DNA of 60,000 nucleotides, from NCBI GenBank assembly GCA_012295275.1, contig CM022670.1, forward strand, positions 11,426,083 to 11,486,082, read 5' to 3'. This stretch comes from Chrysomallon squamiferum (Eukaryota; Mollusca; Gastropoda; Neomphalida; Peltospiridae). The translations under genes were made by a program, and so were the position numbers. Under the pieces are notes generated by a model. It was not told where the DNA came from, did no database searches, and saw nothing but the letters and a program-made list of their open reading frames with translations. Of the stretch, positions 1 through 13,004 are shown piece by piece (within the stretch, counting starts at the first letter, position 1; each line of letters starts with the position of its first letter).

Positions 1-1219
1 AATTATATTTGAAAGACATGACTTGTGAAGCAATAATTATGTTAAATTTCTTTTAATATGGAGCATAAACATTAAAATAATATTATGGAAAATAACAACA
101 TTAAATTACAACTGCAATATTAACTATAAATATGTTGGAATAAAAAAAAAAAAGCTTTTATTTATGGGGTGTTATTATAAAATATAGGTTATAACAACAA
201 CATTAACAACATTTATGTAAAGTCAAGACATATTTTAAAATACTGCTAGTAAACTGCTGCAACTAATACATTTTTGAGCTACTTAGATGTGGAAGTAAAA
301 TGAAAATGACTAGAATTTGAACATCAATCAATGGATATCCCCCCCACACACCAAGTGTATTTATACAATTTTGCACATCCATTTTCCATCTTTTGTGCAT
401 GTGCCTGACTTGGCCAATATTTGGAATAAAAAGAAATAAAGTCCATCTAGCACATTTATGTGGCCAAAAGATGGCCCTCATTCCACTAGAGCTGGCATCA
501 TTTCTCTTTTCATTTTTTCTTAGTCTGTCTAACATACACAAAACACATATTGATGGTAATATTAAAAATGAATGCATTAATGTTTTGACTCTTTTTAAAT
601 ATTTGGATAAATAATGAAATAAAAGCATTTTTTTGTATACTGATGGTATTCATGTGATTTAATCATTTCAAAGTGTTAGGTTTATTTAGCACTAATCAGC
701 TGAAATTGTTGAATGTAGCTTCAGAAGAAAATCAAAAATTTGTTTTTTTTTGCCTTCAATTTATTATAACTGATAACTGAATTGTATATTTTTATTATTT
801 TTTATCAAAATATTTTCAGTTGAATCTAACCCACAATGAGAATTTCTAACTTCACTATTTTCTGATACACTCAGTTTTGTAAACTGATACTTCTTGTTGT
901 TTTCTAATATAGCTAAGTTTTTCTAATTACTGATACCACCTACAAACACTAACATCAATTATTTGAGAGAGAGAAAAAAAAATTATATATATATAATAAT
1001 AATAATAAAAATAAATTAAACTGTTCTTAAACTGTAATTAAAAATAATGCAGAATGTTTTGAATCAGGTATATAATCATTTTTTAAAAATACTGATTTCT
1101 TTTTTCAATCAGTCTGTTATAGAGGGATCCTCTACAGAGGCAAATGGGTATTATTTAAAGGTATGCAAATAGAAATAGTACCAGAAATAAAAAAAGCATT
1201 AGGAAAGTTTTTTTTTGTA
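1..1219. other. AT-rich non-coding DNA downstream of the Tctex1-like gene
   Basis: No exon with convincing splice sites or protein similarity is seen on either strand. The stretch holds A/T homopolymers and a short TA/TAA microsatellite near 983-1012. The part next to 1219 would include the 3' UTR of the minus-strand dynein light chain gene. The longest open frames (about 120 codons on minus at 263-628 and 73 codons on plus at 393-614) overlap each other and look like chance. Confidence 0.6.
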
Positions 1220-2017
1220 TTATTCAAAGTAGGTTGCATAGACAATTCCAATGGCAAATAAACTCCTGTTTATAAAGTTAGCAGACGCATAATTGTCCCG
1301 CTCATTATCCCATAGAAATCGACTGCCAACACGGATGCTTTGATCTTTCTGTTCCCCCAAAAGAACATTTGTTACGATTTTGTACCTGCAAAAAATTTAA
1401 TCAAAAACAATAAATATTAACAACACTTTGTATAATATTAATTTAAACAATGTTATGATCTCTGTTTCTTAACTGCACAAGTTTTACCATTTTCTATCAT
1501 ATTTAATGTTGATCATATATATTTCAGAAATTACAACTAAAATTATTACTGATGGTTCTCTGTAAAATTCATAATCTAAAAACAAACCGTTTGAAATTTA
1601 ATTCTTTCATTTTGTTCTTCAGTTGATCTGCAACAGTTTTTGTCAAAGAAGCACATTCTGCATGATTATACTGCTTGTCTAAAGAAGAATAAAAATAAAA
1701 ATAAAAATTGTATTCAAACTATTGTCAGGAAACATTTCTTGCAATTTTCCTTTTCTCTACCTTATTTTATGAATGTTTCAAATACTTTATTAAATCATTT
1801 AAGATCAAAGTTTATTAACACTTAATGTATTTCTGGTAGCAGGAATGGGTTTATTAATTTTACTTTTATGTATTTATTTATTATTATTAATTTTTTTTTT
1901 TTTTTTTTTTAAGGGGTGTTGCATATTAACACTAACATAATGATGTGTCTCTCCATTTCCTAAATTAAGAATCCATCTTTCTGGGTTTTTTTCTTTTTTT
2001 CACTGTTAGTAATGTTT

Positions 2018-2051
<34 letters not shown>

Positions 2052-3388
2052 CATATGTATGTGTTTATTTATCTGTGTGCATGTATCATAATAATTACAG
2101 GTACTGAATTTGTTAAATTAATTACCATGAAGAGTATTATGAAGTACTTTTTCAATAATTCCTGAAACAAGGTCTGGGCAGAATTTTTTTGGAGGCTCTA
2201 GCTGGAATGTGTTTTCAACAGAAAACATCTGAAAGAATATTTTAATAAATGAAATTAAACAGTATATATAAGTATGAAAATAAAAACCCCAAATAAATGT
2301 AAAAAAAAAAAAAAAAAATTCTTCCTTCATTTCTATAAAACCTTTTGTTAGCATCCAAAAGTTAACAATACAGCTTACAAATCAGAAATGTAATTTTAAT
2401 TTTTTTTTTATCTTTTTGCTGATGTACGTAATATGAGTAAAATGATTTTTATTTTATTTTATTTTATTTATTTATTTTTTTTTTTTTTTTGTAAAAATGA
2501 TGTAAAATGAATAAAATGATTTAAAATTTTAATTTATTTTAAAAAATACCTTGCGCTGGTGTCGTATTTCATCATTAGGTTCAAAACCAAAGTATGTCAC
2601 AATAGTATCAGGGTCTGGTGCTTTGTGGATTAATTCAGGAACAAAACTTGTCCTTCTTGTTCGATCCATGCTTGAATTTTCTTCACTACTGTACCAGTGA
2701 TTTGACCAATCGTAGTAACTGTATGGCAAAGAAATTTTTAATTATTATTATTTATTATTATTATTATAAATACCTAATTAATCCTGTATCAATATCACAC
2801 ACAATCTTATCTGTTAAACTAAACTATCCTAATAACTGGTTCAGGTAAGATATTCTCTGTTATATAATCTATATTTTTTTTTATGATATATCAACTAGAC
2901 TAAATATATCATGCACAATTCAAACAACATATTTTATTTGTTTATTGCCATTAGTTTTTATTTATTATGATTATTATAATAACAAATTGCAACATTTTCT
3001 CTTCTCAATCAGAAGAATACTTCTATGTACAGGACATGACAATAAAATGAAAAAAAATTACATCCTTGTTTGCATGCACACAAGCATCTTGGTTCATTAT
3101 CATTCTTTATTACTAAACTTCTAGATAAGGCACAAACAGAAAAACTTAGTAACTAACTATTACAATTACTGAAAATTTTGTGCAAGATCTTTTAATGATA
3201 CATTAATGTTAATTTCAAATGTATCTGAAGAATGCATTATTATTTTATTCTGACAAAATTTTGACAAAATTCAGAATATAGCTTAAAGTTTACTTTTTGT
3301 TAGTAACTTGTGATGAAATAATTTAAAGATTCTTTTAATGCTTATCAAATTATAAAAATATCAAATAACCTCACCTGTCAGAAGCCAT
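1220..3388 (-). CDS. Tctex1-domain dynein light chain, DYNLT5/TCTEX1D1-like (5 exons)
   Basis: Exons in coding order are 3388-3375, 2718-2550, 2228-2126, 1678-1588 and 1385-1220. All introns are GT/AG, phases agree, and the product is 180 aa. Tctex1 proteins are light chains of cytoplasmic, intraflagellar and axonemal dyneins. The Tctex1 fold spans about residues 66-180: it begins with ENTFQLEPPKKF, continues through the helix LTKTVADQLKNKMKEL, and ends YKIVTNVLLG, then SRFLWDNERDNYAS, then the last strand IGIVYATYFE. The ENTFQLEPPKKF stretch resembles the ENTYQLGPPKHF-type start of vertebrate DYNLT5, so that subfamily is preferred; DYNLT4- or DYNLT2-type is less likely. The first ~65 residues are a polar extension, as in DYNLT5. 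The first exon codes for only 4 complete codons. The start is the first ATG before a good GTGAGG donor. The family call is firm and the subfamily is inferred. Confidence 0.88.
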
Positions 3389-3505
3389 TTTTTGTATAAA
3401 AAGATTTGAAATAATTTGTGATTCGCAGCTCAAAATAATGTCTGTTATCCAGACTGATAAACTTCCTAATATTGTGTTAATTAGATATGAAGATATATTT
3501 TCCCT

Positions 3506-3519
3506 ATTGCCATGGTAAT
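3506..3519. promoter_or_regulatory. X-box-like motif (candidate RFX site) upstream of the Tctex1-like gene
   Basis: The 14-mer ATTGCCATGGTAAT lies about 120 bp upstream of the start codon at 3388. It matches the palindromic RFX X-box GTTGCCATGGCAAC at 11 of 14 positions. A weaker relative (AATGCCATGACAAC) sits near 3766-3779. RFX factors control ciliary genes in animals, and Tctex1 light chains are often ciliary, so position and gene type fit. Both outer bases deviate from consensus and binding is not shown. Confidence 0.35.
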
Positions 3520-4277
3520 ACAGGCTATCATGACGTTACTGGTACTGGTCTAAAATCAATAGACAATTCATTTTGCACAGGTGTTCTTCACAATATTATT
3601 ACAGTTTTATTGCAAACCATAAAAGCTAATAAAATAATCTTATTCCATTACAATCTGTTGATTTAATAAAAAGCATTTTTAATTCTTCCATAAATTGATA
3701 TGTGTACTGAAGTGGTCTATAATATCTTATAGATACACTTTTTTTTTTTTTTTTTCCTGTTGTGAATGCCATGACAACAGCACATGCATGATTAAAAAGC
3801 AAAGCCGTAATGAATCCCTGTTGTCTTAGCTTACTTATTGATTACTATCGATGACATACGAATTTCATCATGCAACATGGCCAAAGCAGTAATTACTGAT
3901 GATGCTTGTTTGAGAAGCAACATATAAAGTTTTTCAGATAATGTATGAATGACACGAATAGGTAACTTTAAATTATAATTATTCACATACTCATTATAAG
4001 AATGCTTTAAATGTAAAATTTTGAGAATTTGATTGATTAATTTATGTTATTTATTTATTTATTTATTTATTTTATTCATTTATTAGTATTTTTAATCAGT
4101 TTAAATTCGTATTTTTAGGATTATAATTTCTGTATAGTGGTTGTAGGCTGGCTGAGAATTATTGGTAGGGCACAGAGTTGAGCCATGTTAAGTTGCATAA
4201 TATCATTTCTCCTCAGTTCAGCTAGGTTCACTGTTCATGTTATTTGTTTCCAACTGTGTCCTTTTCTAGTAATTATT

Positions 4278-4310
4278 ATCTATCCATCTATCTATCTATC
4301 TATATCTATA

Positions 4311-4343
<33 letters not shown>
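4278..4343. repeat. (TATC)n/(TA)n microsatellite
   Basis: A TATC tract runs into TATATC and then pure TA. It is read directly from the sequence. Confidence 0.9.
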
Positions 4344-4347
<4 letters not shown>

Positions 4348-5284
4348 TACTTTTAATGCATTTTAATTATTTAAAATATGTATATTATTTCTGACTAAAA
4401 AAAAAAAATAAAATAATAAAATAATAAAAAATATGTACTAATATGAATAGAAATCTTTTAAATCGTTTTAACTAGACATAATTATAAAGTACGATCTCGA
4501 ACATGAATTTATTGTTTCCATTGTTAAATTTTGTTTATTATTTTTATTATTATTATTATTACTACTTTGTTTCTGGTGGTTTTTTTTTTTTGGGGGTTTT
4601 CGAATTCATTAAACTATTTTTTCAATTTTATGCTCATTTGATTTGAATGTTATGATAATTTTGTTAATAATTTTGATACTAATGGTTTAATATTACATCA
4701 AACTAATATTGTATAGTTGCTTACAGTAATATATATGTCTTGTAGAACAATAACATTAATAATACAACGAACCTCAAAAGTTAATAGTTTTTTCAGCCGA
4801 TGGGAGGCTACGTTAAACAAGCGTTGCCGTTGTTTGGTTTTTACGCTTTTTATCTGATTACTTCCCTTTAGAGAAAACGCTAAGTTAATATTTTTACTTT
4901 GATTTTAGAAAATTAAATAGATCTACTGTTTTGTTTATCTATTTAAAAAAAAAAAAATTATAATAATAAAAAATATATATATTAAAATAATTAAAATTTA
5001 AAGAAGTGATGAACATCAAGAATAATAAGCCTAATTATATTCGTATTTTCTTTATTAATTAACCGTTGCAAATTGAAATTTTCTTTCATAAATACAATTA
5101 GCTAATTAGTATTTTAAACCATTTTTGAAATCTCCAAATATATTTCTTCCAGTTCGCTAATTTATACTATTTAAAAAAAAAATAGACATTAAGATACAAT
5201 TTGAAACTATCTACTATATAGTTTGATGAGATTAAACCAGGGGTGGAGTGAGGGGAACATTTTAAAAACAAAAATTTCTCTGTT

Positions 5285-5360
5285 TTTATTTATTTATTCA
5301 TTTTCTTTATTTATTATTATTTTATTTATTTATTTATTTACTTACTTATTTATTATTATT

Positions 5361-5397
<37 letters not shown>

Positions 5398-5415
5398 TTT
5401 TTATTTTTTTTTTTT
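5285..5415. repeat. (TTTA)n-rich microsatellite
   Basis: About 130 bp of TTTA/TTAT units with minor interruptions ends in a poly-T run. It creates a spurious plus-strand open frame rich in Phe, Ile, Leu and Tyr, which is not a gene. Confidence 0.85.
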
Positions 5416-6520
5416 GTTTCTGACCTCATATTGAATGAGCTCATCACTTTAAAACCAATTTTTGGCTACCTACATTCAGAAAATATTTTAAACTTCCATA
5501 TTCTTTAAACTGATGCTACTGACATTATAATTTCACTGGAATAAAGTATCAAAGCTTAATATTCCTATTTTGGGGTTTGTAGACTTATAATTATCTGATA
5601 CGTGTTGTGTTACAACCATTAGGGAAAAAATAGAAGTTTCTGTTTTTCGGCAAATTAGTAGTTTTATGAATAAATTTGGACCCTTTGCATTATGAAATAA
5701 CCGTAATTACAAGAATTCATGCACATTTATCTAATATAATTAACATTAAGACATCGGACTGAATAATTATTTCTACAGATAAGTATAATGTAAATTTGTT
5801 AGTGATTTCTAAGTATTGATACATAACTGGGAAAGTTACAATGAAAATGACTGAAATCGTCAATAAAATTCCCATAATAAATTTTCGCATTAGTTTTGTT
5901 AAAAGTAAAAAAGATATTACAGTATTATAATCTTTATAAACTACAAGGCCATTACGACAAAAACGCACTCTCAAAACTTTGATTTGGCAGTTAGGCTAAC
6001 CCAATATGCTGAAACTGATTGGTCGTATGTAATATATAAGCAGAATTTTTATGCAACAACAGAAAAATAGATGTCACCGAAACTGTTTTATTACAGTTTA
6101 AACAGATATTTCAGTTACATGTTCGTTTCTGTGTGGGCGCCACTCTAACTTCTTTGTTATGTGCCAGTGTATGTCCTTTTAAACAGAACATGAAACTGAA
6201 AATAATCATAAAGAAAAATATTACAGAAAAAACTTTCTTTCCAGATATTATTTTTTTTTTTTTTCCTTATATCGAAATTAGGATTAAGGTACTTCATATA
6301 GACTTTGACGATTATGCTGTTACTATTATTATTATTATTATTATAACGAATAGGTAATAATAACGGAATTAATCATCACAGTCTACATGTAGCACCTTTT
6401 AAAAAGAATATCTTAACGTATAAACTTTATTCAGAAATAATTGTTTAGTATATGTGCTTCCGTTATTCTGGTTAAAAAATAAAATAAAAAAAATAAAAAT
6501 AAAGAATAAAGGTATAAAAA

Positions 6521-7900
6521 CTAGTATTTAAAGTACTTGTCTCCGGTTTCGCCCGATTTCACGAACACTTTTTCAAAAGCCGTCTGGTCTTCGCCGCCAC
6601 CGAACCAGAACCCTCGTTTCTTGATGTACTTGAGAACGATGGTGTGTACTTTACCAACCTCCACGGGGGATACGACAACATGCGAGTACGTCATCCCCTT
6701 TTTCAAGTCAGTGTTTCCTGATCTGTGTTAACAAAACCAAAGATACTGTAGCCCATCATCGACTGTTTTCTGCTTTACTTAAATACGATATAAAATGTCA
6801 AATTTTTTTGAAAACGAATCAGATATCCTTTGGCTTATTCATGTTGTTGAGTGAATGGAGGATACATACAGTTAACTTAGTTGATTGCTATAACAGTCAT
6901 TAACATATTTGTTGTTACATTATATGCTGTATAGTTAGTTCATTTATACACTTAACATTTGTTTTAATTATTGGTGGGGTTCATTTTTCTTTTATCATTT
7001 TAACAGTCGTACACTTGGTACTAATAATTCCTTGATTTCTCTCAGAAACAGGAATATCGAAATATCAGTTAATCCACTCTTTTTTCTTTTAAATTATAAA
7101 GCAGCAATCACTTTCATCAGAAAGGAATTTCAAATGCTTACCCCGTCGCATCTAAAATTCCACTACGACCGTATGTGCCAATTAACTCTATCTGTATTTT
7201 GCCTGTTGTATCCTTCACGCCATCACCGATCGTCAGTTTGACATTGTAGTTATAACCTTCAATATGTAATAGAGATAATAGTATTATTCTGATTTCAAAA
7301 AAAAAGAAAAAAAGATTAACAGTCTGAAGGGACCTAATATTGTAACTCACATTTTATCCCAAAATGTTTTTGAAGTTAACGTTAATGCATCATTAAAATA
7401 TCTTGCAAAAAGTGTGAATTTTATTCAAATAATTTATTTATTTATTTATTTATTTGTTGTTGTTGTTGTTATTATTATTATTAATATTGTGCTTAAGCGT
7501 ATGTTTATATATATTTATGTTATACTATTATTTTAAAAACCTCTATATGTATCTGCTATTAAAACTGCATAACTTAATTTTTCTTACCGCAGTACTTTGG
7601 TTTTGACCCTGTATTTAAATACATTTTGCCTCTCGCATAATACTGGTCTGAATAATATCCCATCTGACTGCATCCTCGTCTGCCACACTCTAAGCATTTT
7701 CCGTTTTCGAAATCATCCTTTACAGAATAAATTAGATAGATGTGTATATGTGTATATGTTTTAAACACACACTACACATTTTTATATCTTTATCCTTAAT
7801 AAAATTTGCTTTATACTATATTAATTATTTTCTTAATTCAGTAATGTATGTGTCATTCATTCACTGCCCCGAATTCACACACAAACATACAGAGAGAGAA

Positions 7901-7968
<68 letters not shown>

Positions 7969-9434
7969 AAATTCCTATTACTTTGTCAGCCTGAGAGATT
8001 ATAACAGTGAACGATTTTATAAAACAAAGATTTGTTCAAGATATCAGGACAGAAATGAATGCCAAAATGGAACCTGCATGTTAATACATACATAGGAATT
8101 ACACGGATACGCACTAAAAGGACACGGTGAGTTGATAGATTCCAAGTACAAGTCATGAGATCGCGAATGGCTACATGCAACTGCCTTTATGAGATCTGAA
8201 GAAAAACTAAAATGTATCAGTTATCAGTAGCGTTGTACGTGTATACATGCTATCTGTACAAGTCTGTGTGTCTATCTAATATGTGTGTGTGTGTCTGCGT
8301 GAGTGTGTGTGTGTGTGTGTGCTATAACAGACACGTATTTATTATCAACACACATAAACCTACTGTCGCCATGCAGCAAACTGTCGATGGCGCCACCGAT
8401 TCCGTTGTGACAGCCAGGCTGCGTTTCTCCGCCGTTCACGTAGAAGTCGACGTGTCCCATTTGTTGCTTCGAACCAGCCCCGCCACTGAGAATAGGTGCG
8501 CCATTCGTGTGAGTGATGTCGACAAACTTAGCATCGGTTTCATCAAGGCGAACGATTTTAGCCAAGTGACCATAGTTCGGTTCAGCCGGGTCCATACCTA
8601 AAATATAATAAATAAATAATATATATATACACACATACACACACATACATTTGGCATGTTATCAGTGTAACATATTTTCTATATTTAAGTAAAAACAAGC
8701 AGTCAACCAAATAAAATAAAATCGAATAAAAATAAAGAAAGAAAGAAGGAAAAATGTTATAAGAAAAGGACCATACGGGGACGTGGGTAAATTAAGTTGT
8801 TGATAGGATATGTTCGATTCTCCTATTACAAAACTTTTCCTGTTTTTCTGATGAGGGAAGGTTCATGACTAAAAAGGGCACCATAACATTATGAAAAGGC
8901 ACTACTGAAAAATTACACACGTTCACAAAGACATAATGTAATAGTGCGACAACAGGGACGCAGGCAGACCTATTCTTTCTGCAACAAATTGTTTAGATTT
9001 TAAAAAACCAAATAAATTTGAGAAAAAAAAAAAAAAAAACGAAAAAATCCTAAATAAAAGGGGCACCTCTCAAATTTGAGGAGGTGTCTGGACACACCCT
9101 CTAGATCCGCCCCAGAATTCAGGTATTTTTTGTTTTTAAACTATTATTTAGATCTATAATCATTCGATTGCAATATAACATCATTTTGAAAATTCTATTA
9201 TTCTGAAAATTTTCCCACGCTCGTCACAGCTATTATTATTATTTTATTATTCTGTATAATACTGTCACAAGATAGGTTATGGATCCATTGAGGAAATTAG
9301 TGTGTATACACCATTACCGGCAAGCAAACTGTTGGTTGCATATTATGATATTAAAATAATTTTGTGGACTCAAAACTTTCTACCTACAGTTATCTAAATT
9401 AAAACAAACGTATGGTCATTCCAATATATGTGTG

Positions 9435-9504
<70 letters not shown>

Positions 9505-10123
9505 TGTGTGTGTATCTATGAATTTCAATGAGCATTCAGTGTCTGTTCTATTTCGGTCCGTTTCAAAAAGACTAACTGGTATTAAAGCATCTCTGAAGAA
9601 GTGGGGACGGACATTTCTGCTTGTATCAACTTATTTCATTACTACATAATTTAAATGACAATATTTGAGATTGAATCAGTATGGAATACGTATGGAAACA
9701 ATAATTAAATAAATAACAAAATAATAATAATAAATAAATAACAAAAACAAGAACAAGAACCAAAAGAAATGCCAGGGTTAAGATAATTAAAATGGCATTT
9801 AGCATTTTATGAAAGGTAAATTTATTGCTTTCTCTTCTCATTTGACGATTAATATTAAAATGTGGCTCTCAAATTAAACGTACCGCTTATTCGGCCCACT
9901 CGTCCTCCGAGCAGAAAGCCGGTGTATCCCGAAGTGTGTGCGCCCAGACTGTGACCCAGGAAATGAACATCTCTAAGTTTAGTTCCTTGCTTCATCATCA
10001 TCTCCACGATTAGTCTCATCTCCGTGGCAACCAAGCGGGTATTTGCGACCGCCTGGGCATAGTCTGGAAACGCGGCCCCTTTACCCCAGTCAACAACAAC
10101 GATGTTCATGTCCCACTACAGTG

Positions 10124-10174
<51 letters not shown>

Positions 10175-10757
10175 TTTATAAAATAAATAGAATAACAATT
10201 TTTCAACCAATTTTTGAACATATCATGCAAACACATTACAAAATCAGTGTTATTTTATTTCTATTTTGAGCAAGCCATTAAAAGTGATATATAAAATAAT
10301 CACCAAAGTGTTTTGAAAGCTGATTTGGAGTAAATAACATTACTATGGGTTCCCTGATTTTTAAAAAGTAACTTTAAACCTTGTATTGGATAAAGAAATA
10401 TTTCATTGTTAAAATACTGCAATATACTCAGAGTTTTAATTTAAACTGAAGATAGATTCTTCTTATTTATTTATTTATTGTTTCTTTTCTTCTATTCATT
10501 CCATTATTTTTATTTTATTTATTTATTTACTTATTGCTATTTTAATTAATAAGAAGTATATTTCGCAGAGTTTCTTCGTTTTGTCTAGGAGATTGGCTGA
10601 GGACTGTAAGAACAGTTGTTACTCTAAAATATTAGACAGTACGACAGCACTATTACTGAGCCAGTTTATGTTAATATTTTCTAGATAATTTGTTCTTTCT
10701 CTTCGCTTATGATTTACTGCATTTAGACGTTTGCTTATAAGTAAGTAAACAGTAATA

Positions 10758-10799
<42 letters not shown>

Positions 10800-10857
10800 A
10801 AAATATTTTTATAAAACATTTTTTTTTTTTTTTTTTTTTAAATAAACATAAATTTAA

Positions 10858-10898
<41 letters not shown>

Positions 10899-12012
10899 AA
10901 TAAAATTTAAAAAACCCCCACATAATTATGGCATCCTAACTTTACTTACACTCTTCAGAAACTCGTCTTTCATACGAAGTACCCAGCCTACGGTTCCATT
11001 TTGACTGAATCCATGCAGGATGAACTTGGTTGGAATGTGTGGCTTGAAACGAGACGTGGCGACGGAATCAGCTACGGTGTAATTCAAAAGCTGGAAATCG
11101 CTGTTGTTCTTTGACGCTCGGGTAAACAGCCTGAATCGAGTTCCTATGTACTGCGGGGATTTCGGCAGATCTAAGTCGGCATTGTCGAACGGGGGATAGT
11201 TGTCGAAACATCCGACATAATCGTAACAGACTGTTTTGTTGGCTCGAGGATCAGCAGTTGGGATAACTGTGATATTTAATGCTTGCTGTGTGCTAGCCGA
11301 GTTCAGTTTGGTTGTTATTGCAGTGTGTAAAGGTGTCAAACGATGATGATGATGACTGTGACTGGAACTGACTGTTTGGGTTGTGTTCGTTTGTGCGTAT
11401 ACTACTTGTCCTGTAATGACCAAAAAAACAAAAATACAATTGAAGTCTTTCTTATCAATTTCTAGGTCTTCTTCACACGTGCGTTTAAGGTTTTCTTCTT
11501 TACACGTGTGTTCAGTTGGGACGTAACGCAGTTTTCAGTTTTTCTGTTACTCTTACTGCTACTGTAACTACTGAAGCTAGCTTCGCAACTCATATTATTA
11601 ACATATGAAGATAAAATTTAGTATAGAAAATTTCTTGTCTTGGTCGTGTGAAAAATCATTATTAACTGGTACGATTCACTGTTGAATATTAGTCTACATT
11701 CGGAATCTGATTACTACTCAATTACTATTCTAATTTTATTATTAGATTAAGTTCTAAAAAATTTGAATAAATTATTATTATTATTATTATTATTATTATC
11801 TATCTTGGGTTAACAGATTAACCTAGAGACAATCAAAATTAATTTTGTTACAGGCATTTTAACATAGTAAAATTTTAGAAGAATCTTAATTTCTGCCTAC
11901 CGGTAGATATAATCTGATTGGGAAAAAAATATGCATAAAAATTATAAATAAAAGAAATGAAAACAAACAAACCAAAGTGGACCACGGCTAACATGATACA
12001 CAGGTGTCGCAT
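6521..12012 (-). CDS. Secreted triacylglycerol lipase of the pancreatic lipase family (8 exons)
   Basis: Exons are 12012-11973, 11410-10950, 10115-9884, 8597-8364, 8195-8092, 7717-7588, 7256-7142 and 6722-6521. All phases close, giving 505 aa against about 465 for pancreatic lipases. Residues 1-19 look like a signal peptide, probably cut after VYA. A His cluster (SHSHHHHR) follows in an extra N-terminal region. The alpha/beta-hydrolase core shows CYDYVGCFDNYPPF, then VVVDWGKGA, then the nucleophile elbow GHSLGAH (Ser223). Next come MDPAEP (Asp247), DAKFVDITHT and CSHSRS (His332), so the catalytic triad is intact. Cys-rich CLECGRRGCSQMG matches the family's conserved CPKGGCPQMGHY region. Residues ~400-505 are a PLAT domain, as in pancreatic, lipoprotein and endothelial lipases. 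Intron 4 uses a GTAGGT donor, the only choice that keeps frame. The enzyme should hydrolyse ester lipids outside the cell, probably in the gut. Family and activity class are firm; the exact substrate is unknown. Confidence 0.93.
7890..7965. repeat. (GA)n microsatellite in a lipase intron
   Basis: About 75 bp of nearly pure AG/GA repeat lies in the intron between lipase exons 5 and 6. It is a purine strand on plus. Confidence 0.95.
8282..8321. repeat. (GT)n microsatellite
   Basis: An interrupted GT repeat lies just downstream (minus sense) of lipase exon 4, about 40 bp inside the intron. Confidence 0.9.
8780..9120. repeat. Possible decayed repeat with a small palindrome
   Basis: The stretch is less AT-rich than its surroundings and lies in the lipase intron between exons 3 and 4. 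Near its right end is an imperfect inverted repeat (CACCTCTCAAATTTGAGGAGGTG, about 9065-9087), followed by a GC-richer tail near 9089-9114. It looks like part of an old dispersed element, but no termini or target duplication are visible. Confidence 0.25.
9429..9513. repeat. (TG)n microsatellite
   Basis: About 85 bp of TG repeat with one CG and one TT interruption, in the intron between lipase exons 3 and 4. Confidence 0.95.
10123..10174. repeat. (TAA)n microsatellite abutting a lipase splice acceptor
   Basis: About 17 TAA units on plus, read as ATT on the coding strand. The tract ends a few bases before the acceptor of lipase exon 3, whose exon starts at 10115. It therefore occupies the place of the polypyrimidine tract. 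Confidence 0.95.
10757..10898. repeat. TAA microsatellites flanking a poly-T run
   Basis: Two TAA arrays (about 10757-10798 and 10858-10896) flank a T homopolymer (about 10819-10839), all within the intron between lipase exons 2 and 3. Confidence 0.85.
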
Positions 12013-12952
12013 TTTGGTCAGATTGATAACAGTCTGAAAAATATCACCTCAAAAATACACAAGAAATGATTTCTAACATAAGGAAGTTTGTAATGGACAC
12101 AGCTGTTTTGGTAACGAGGCAAGAATTTACAAATTCATATTATAAAAATATGAAAGTTTTTTGACTATACTGAGAGAAAAAAAATGTTGTTAGGCTTTCA
12201 AAGCCATTTCATTTTACTGGTTAAAAAAAATCGAACTGTTATAATCGTAGACCGAACTACGTATCAGTAAATTATTAAAACTCATTATTGCATGTTTTCT
12301 TAACAATAATGTTTTTTTTTGTTGTTGTTGTTGTTGTTGTTTTTTGTTCACAACTGAAAATTTGCAGGACATCCTACCCGTTACTGTGAGCCGGAGAAAA
12401 TAAAATTTGTTTGACTCCTATTTAAAAAAGGAATTTCCCTCAAAATTAATTTGTAGATTTTTTGTTATCACACACAGATGCGCGCACACACATATATGAA
12501 GGTTTTTTGTTTTGTTTATTACTGTACTTTTCTAGATAAAATGTAACATTTAAAATGAAAAAAAAAAAAAAAAAAAAAATAAATAAATAAATAAATAAAT
12601 AAAATAAAAAATAAATTTAAAAAAAAAAAAAATCCTTCTCAATAACCAGTTGTTAAATAATTACATCAGGACATTTTGAAAATGATCTCAAATATCTTTT
12701 GTCATAATTGTTTAAATACATTCTCAATGATCATTTCAGTGATCAAAAAAATAAAAAAAAAAATAAATAAAATAATAATGGTAATAATAATGAAAACAAA
12801 AAAATGATAATAATAATAATAAATAACTGCAAATAACAATTATCTATAATTACGAAGTATAAAAAGGCCTATAATTATAAATTAATAGGCAAACTTAAAG
12901 GTATATAAAGAAGTCTTAAATAATGAAAACAGTCCAATATCTAATCTTCGAG

Positions 12953-13004
<52 letters not shown>

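Larger units (their letters stand above)
3389..6520. other. Intergenic AT-rich DNA with microsatellites
   Basis: No gene is supported. The stretch holds TATC/TA repeats (about 4278-4343), a long TTTA/TTTTA tract (about 5285-5415), many A/T runs and an ATT run near 6325-6345. A minus-strand 85-codon frame at 5717-5974 contains a hydrophobic stretch near its middle (FIMGILLTISVIFIVTF) that could be a membrane anchor. It has no recognisable family, so it is not called as a gene. The left end is presumably the promoter of the Tctex1-like gene. The right end holds a minus-strand AATAAA (about 6425-6430) that may be the lipase polyadenylation signal. Confidence 0.5.

Noticed and set aside
5717-5974. 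85-codon minus-strand frame with a membrane-like segment
   Set aside because: No family, no neighbouring exons and very AT-rich composition; a hydrophobic stretch is easily produced by such DNA.
7742-8095. Plus-strand frame containing a long Glu-Arg repeat
   Set aside because: It is the translation of the GA microsatellite.
9428-9649. Plus-strand frame with Cys-Val repeats
   Set aside because: It is the translation of the TG microsatellite within a lipase intron.
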